The position numbers and the translations under genes are program-made. Shown here piece after piece: positions 61,901-64,000 of a stretch of DNA of 64,000 nt. Position 1 is the stretch's first letter; each line of letters begins with the position of its first letter. Source of the stretch: Bradysia coprophila (taxonomy: Eukaryota > Arthropoda > Insecta > Diptera > Sciaridae); assembly GCF_014529535.1 (NCBI RefSeq), contig NW_023503501.1, positions 4,904,150 through 4,968,149 on the forward strand. The letters are read 5' to 3'. The notes beneath the pieces are model-generated. The model worked only from the letters and a program-made list of their open reading frames with translations, searched no databases and was not told the DNA's origin.

Positions 61901-63437
61901 CAGTTGTTTGTTCAAACAAAACAAACCGGTTACACCTCGTGAATTTGGAGGAATGACGTGCGCGATGGTAAGATAACCAGTATAAACGGCGATAAGACTG
62001 TCTGTGGTAACTTGAAACTCGTGAGAATTATTCATTCACGCAGGCTTGTTATGCTTACGGTTAGGAATTATAGGGTTCGCTATTGGGAACTTTATTCGCT
62101 GAAATTACTGAAAATTAGCGAAATTTACCAATTTTACTGGATAAACCTTTCGGTAATTTTCAGTAAATTTTCGTTAAATTTCAGCAAACAAAGTTCCCAA
62201 TAACAGACCCTGCTAAGGAGCCGAATAGATCAATTATTTTTCGAATTTCTTTGGGCTATAGTGACAAATGAAATAGGTATGTCGAGGGCGGATATTGATC
62301 TGTTATGGCACAGTAATATCACTGCGACTCGAACAATGCGTCGAGGAATTTTATCTATCTTTTTTTTTTTGAAAAACATGAAAATTTATCAATTTAGCAA
62401 TGATTGGCGTTTTTTCTGCACGCTTTTACTAAAACATTAAAATTGTACAGACGTCACAGCCGTTAAAAAAAACGGGTCACTGATTACTTTTAATTTAAAA
62501 TTCAATTGACTCGATTTTTCGTCAATCGATTGAAAAACAATTTGAGGAAAAACCGAAATCGAACATTGATACGTTTCATCAGTCATTTTACCAGCCAATA
62601 TTGTCGGAAATTGGAATGGTGGTGTGAGAAAATCACGCGCCAAAGTTTCCAGATTGGAGTGCTTCGCATATAAAGTTGTAATAATGAAATATGTCTCGTT
62701 CGTTGATAGCGTTGGCTCAATAAAAGACGAAACGCGAAAATGCAAGAATCGAAAGTCGATAAATATTTATATGCACAACACAGTACAACGACCAAAACAG
62801 CGCAGGAATTGCCGTACCAAAGTTCATTGGGGTCATCTTTATTGTCTGAATGAATGAATGAAAAAAAAAAACGTAGGGAAAAATATAACGCGAACAACGT
62901 GACATGTAAAATCATATTAAAAATTCGTTTCAGCCGGACTATACGATCCAATTGCATAAAAACAAAATTGTGTGGACGAAATGAATTTTCGTCTCGACGG
63001 CAAAAAGATGAAACGGAAATTTCTGCACCGATAATAATATACAAGGCATACAGCATCAGAACAGAAAAAAAAAGACGTGATGGCAAACACGTACGAGATA
63101 TTCTTACAAAACACAGACTACAATAGACTTTGAACATAATAATACGCACCTTATGTACTCGACGTCTTGAAAATTCCGTATCAAAATGATCGGAAAAGCA
63201 TTCTATGAATTTCATCATAAAATCCCTGTGGCTCACTGTGGCTCGAACATTTTCTGGAAGATTTTTATTTACATAGTGGATGCACGACTTAGCAAAGTCT
63301 GAAGCACTAGCTCTAGCATGCCGTTCGCAAAATTCCGTCCATCCGGTGTAACCGGTCGGATTGGCCGATGTGGATGAGGATACATTGCTGCTATTGGAAA
63401 ATAGACCAGACTCATCTAATGAACCAGCCACTGCCAT
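52904..63437 (-). CDS. Lnk: Lnk / SH2B adaptor protein
   Basis: SH2B-family scaffold that binds activated insulin receptor and Chico/IRS and promotes growth signalling; cytoplasmic and membrane-proximal. Five phase-0-linked exons: 63437-63150, 55397-55275, 55191-54955, 54883-54152, 53104-52904 (526 aa). Domains: N-terminal Phe-zipper dimerisation domain about 30-95 (GWTEFCERHARASASDFAK, FIECFSDHFDTEF); KPFFRRLSFKGLRRGK; PH domain about 138-276 (ETTALEMPDHENTFVL, RSWLATI); SH2 domain 346-446 (YPWFHGTL, FLVRQSE with phosphotyrosine-binding Arg376, HLWFPTISEMLEHF, PIPLESGG). The tail is Thr/Ser/Gln/Asn-rich (TTTTSSSS, NNNN). First ATG at 63437; an upstream TTG extension is not used. Intron 1 is 7.75 kb, so a missed linker exon there is possible. 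The fly protein is longer. Confidence 0.93.
53105..54151. other. Lnk intron 4
   Basis: 1.05-kb intron between the SH2 exon and the terminal exon. It contains overlapping open frames on both strands at 53469-53724 that match nothing I know; the block is less AT-rich than its surroundings and may be an old repeat. Confidence 0.4.
55398..57634. other. Lnk intron 1, part near exon 2
   Basis: No gene recognised. The frames at 55672-55920 (+) and 57107-57340 (+) are open but have no identifiable domain or splice context. Confidence 0.4.
57635..58764. mobile_element. 1.1-kb non-autonomous element with about 150-bp terminal inverted repeats
   Basis: The left end (57635-57781) and right end (58607-58764) are inverted copies, about 80% identical. 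They share TTAGGGGGGTCCA, GTTGGCGGACCCCG, TATATGGGGCCGATG, GATCCGAGTTG, TTTATGGGT and CTCAAGGACGAAA. The interior is non-coding and contains a separate perfect hairpin at 57987-58056. No transposase was seen. The GGGGGGTCC ends may help place it in a DNA-transposon superfamily. Confidence 0.75.
57987..58056. repeat. Perfect 27-bp-arm hairpin
   Basis: Positions 57987-58013 and 58030-58056 are perfect reverse complements (arm ends ATTGGACACTTGAG and its complement), separated by 16 bases. A transcript would fold into a 27-bp perfect stem, the size class of a Dicer substrate. It sits inside the larger inverted-repeat element at 57635-58764 but off its centre. Confidence 0.8.
58765..60015. other. 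Lnk intron 1, central part
   Basis: No gene. 58975-59030 holds TTTTCCCA/TGGGAAAA inverted words. 59930-60015 is a partial copy of the small foldback family seen complete at 62072-62212 (GGGTCT, ATTACTGAAATTTAC, CGGTAAATTTCAGTAA). Confidence 0.45.
60016..60125. mobile_element. Compact palindromic MITE
   Basis: Two arms of about 45 bp (CGAGGTTCCAAGTTGTGTAT, then TTGA(T/C)AAGTGGGG and ACAGCCC) around a loop GACCCGAAGGTGA. The outer ends are ACTTCCGAGG and CCTCGTAAGT. It abuts, and may have inserted into, the partial foldback just upstream. Confidence 0.75.
60126..62071. other. Lnk intron 1, part near exon 1
   Basis: AT-rich intronic sequence. The frames at 60351-60567 on both strands overlap each other, and neither shows a domain. 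Confidence 0.4.
62072..62212. mobile_element. Small foldback element
   Basis: About 60-bp inverted arms, starting AGGGTTCGCTATTGGGAACT on the left and ending with the complement of AGGGTCTGTTATTGGGAACT on the right. The interior is of TGAAATTTAC/CGGTAATTTTCA words. A second, partial copy lies at about 59930-60015. Confidence 0.65.
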
Positions 63438-64000
63438 ATTTCCTAGCTGCGTAGTTGAAATTGTTTTTGTTTTTTTTTCTGTATTATTCAAACTACACCT
63501 ATACGATGTGTCTACGTAACGGTTAACTAATATAAATAAATTTTTTGTTTAAATTATTTATTTTTCCTTGGCTAATAAAACGCGTAATGTATACACTTTG
63601 ATATTCGCACTTTTTTTTCCCATAAACACACCACGATATAAATATGTATCTTCGGGTTTTTTTTTCTAACTAACACACACTGGCGTTTTCGGAATCACTT
63701 GTGATCGAACACATAATTTTTTGAACGTAATTTCCGACGATTTTCCACACGATTTTCAATTTGTCAACATTTCCGCGCACTTACGACCGGTTAATGTAAC
63801 AGTTTTAATAGAATTATTCGGTCAGATTTGATTATTTCACTTGCATTTCACTGATATTATCGGAATGAAAACAACTTCGAACACAATTTTTTGGTATACC
63901 GACGAGCAGACTTTTTCGTTTTTGTTAGGTTGAAATTCCATATAAAAACTGTGCAATACCGGTAACACCTTTCAGCTCATTACCGACAATACCACAAAAT
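63438..64000 (-). promoter_or_regulatory. Upstream region of Lnk
   Basis: DNA 5' of the Lnk start codon, running to the window edge, expected to hold the 5' UTR and perhaps the promoter. A TTTTATATGG-like box on the - strand lies near 63945. No other gene is visible. Confidence 0.35.

Noticed and set aside
62583..63149. Continuation of the Lnk exon 1 open frame beyond codon 96
   Set aside because: A GTGCGT donor at 63149 ends the exon just after the Phe-zipper domain; the downstream residues are hydrophobic low-complexity intron translation, and the next true exon (55397) joins in phase.

Overview
The window looks like nuclear DNA of an insect, most likely a lower dipteran (a fungus-gnat-like fly would fit). 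This is an inference from AT-rich sequence, short GT-AG introns of 55-95 bp beside introns of 8-20 kb, insect-type gene content, and many inverted-repeat transposons. No tRNA, rRNA, CRISPR or prokaryotic signal was seen.

Six protein-coding genes can be rebuilt exon by exon with splice phases that close. (1) An alpha-type carboxylesterase, + strand, 8318-10613, ten exons, 564 aa, intact Ser-Glu-His triad. (2) spinster (spin), a 12-TM lysosomal/sphingolipid-type MFS transporter, + strand, 14117-42145, with a pair of frame-locked mutually exclusive exons and two alternative C-terminal exons. (3) A large adhesion-type GPCR, + strand, 20858-25126, lying wholly inside the 20-kb first intron of spin; nearly all of its coding sequence is one 3.9-kb exon. 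(4) A divergent acyl-CoA-binding protein, - strand, 45017-45561. (5) COX16, a cytochrome c oxidase assembly factor, - strand, 46646-47342. (6) Lnk/SH2B, an insulin-pathway adaptor with Phe-zipper, PH and SH2 domains, - strand, 52904-63437.

The rest is intron or intergenic DNA rich in mobile elements. A 5'-truncated Penelope-like retroelement (11201-13093, - strand) encodes a reverse transcriptase fused to a GIY-YIG endonuclease and carries a hammerhead-ribozyme-like motif downstream of the ORF. At least nine foldback (long inverted repeat) elements are visible, several with 125-195 bp arms: 3908-4000, 7005-7431, 20014-20113, 26945-27445, 33387-33557, 39138-39505, 51917-52285, 57635-58764, 60016-60125 and 62072-62212. 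Some form families with two copies here. A 4 x 19-bp tandem array of ACCGGT palindromes lies in a spin intron.

Layout: 1-7004 no confident gene, with a truncated non-LTR retroposon tail and palindromic repeats; 7005-10650 foldback plus esterase; 10747-13247 Penelope element between two related MITE-like repeats; 14117-42145 spin with the nested GPCR; 42146-47342 ACBP and COX16; 47343-52903 gene-poor and repeat-bearing; 52904-64000 Lnk. The genes do not form one pathway, although spin (lysosome, lipid or sphingolipid export), ACBP (acyl-CoA carriage), COX16 (respiratory chain) and Lnk (insulin signalling) all touch metabolism.
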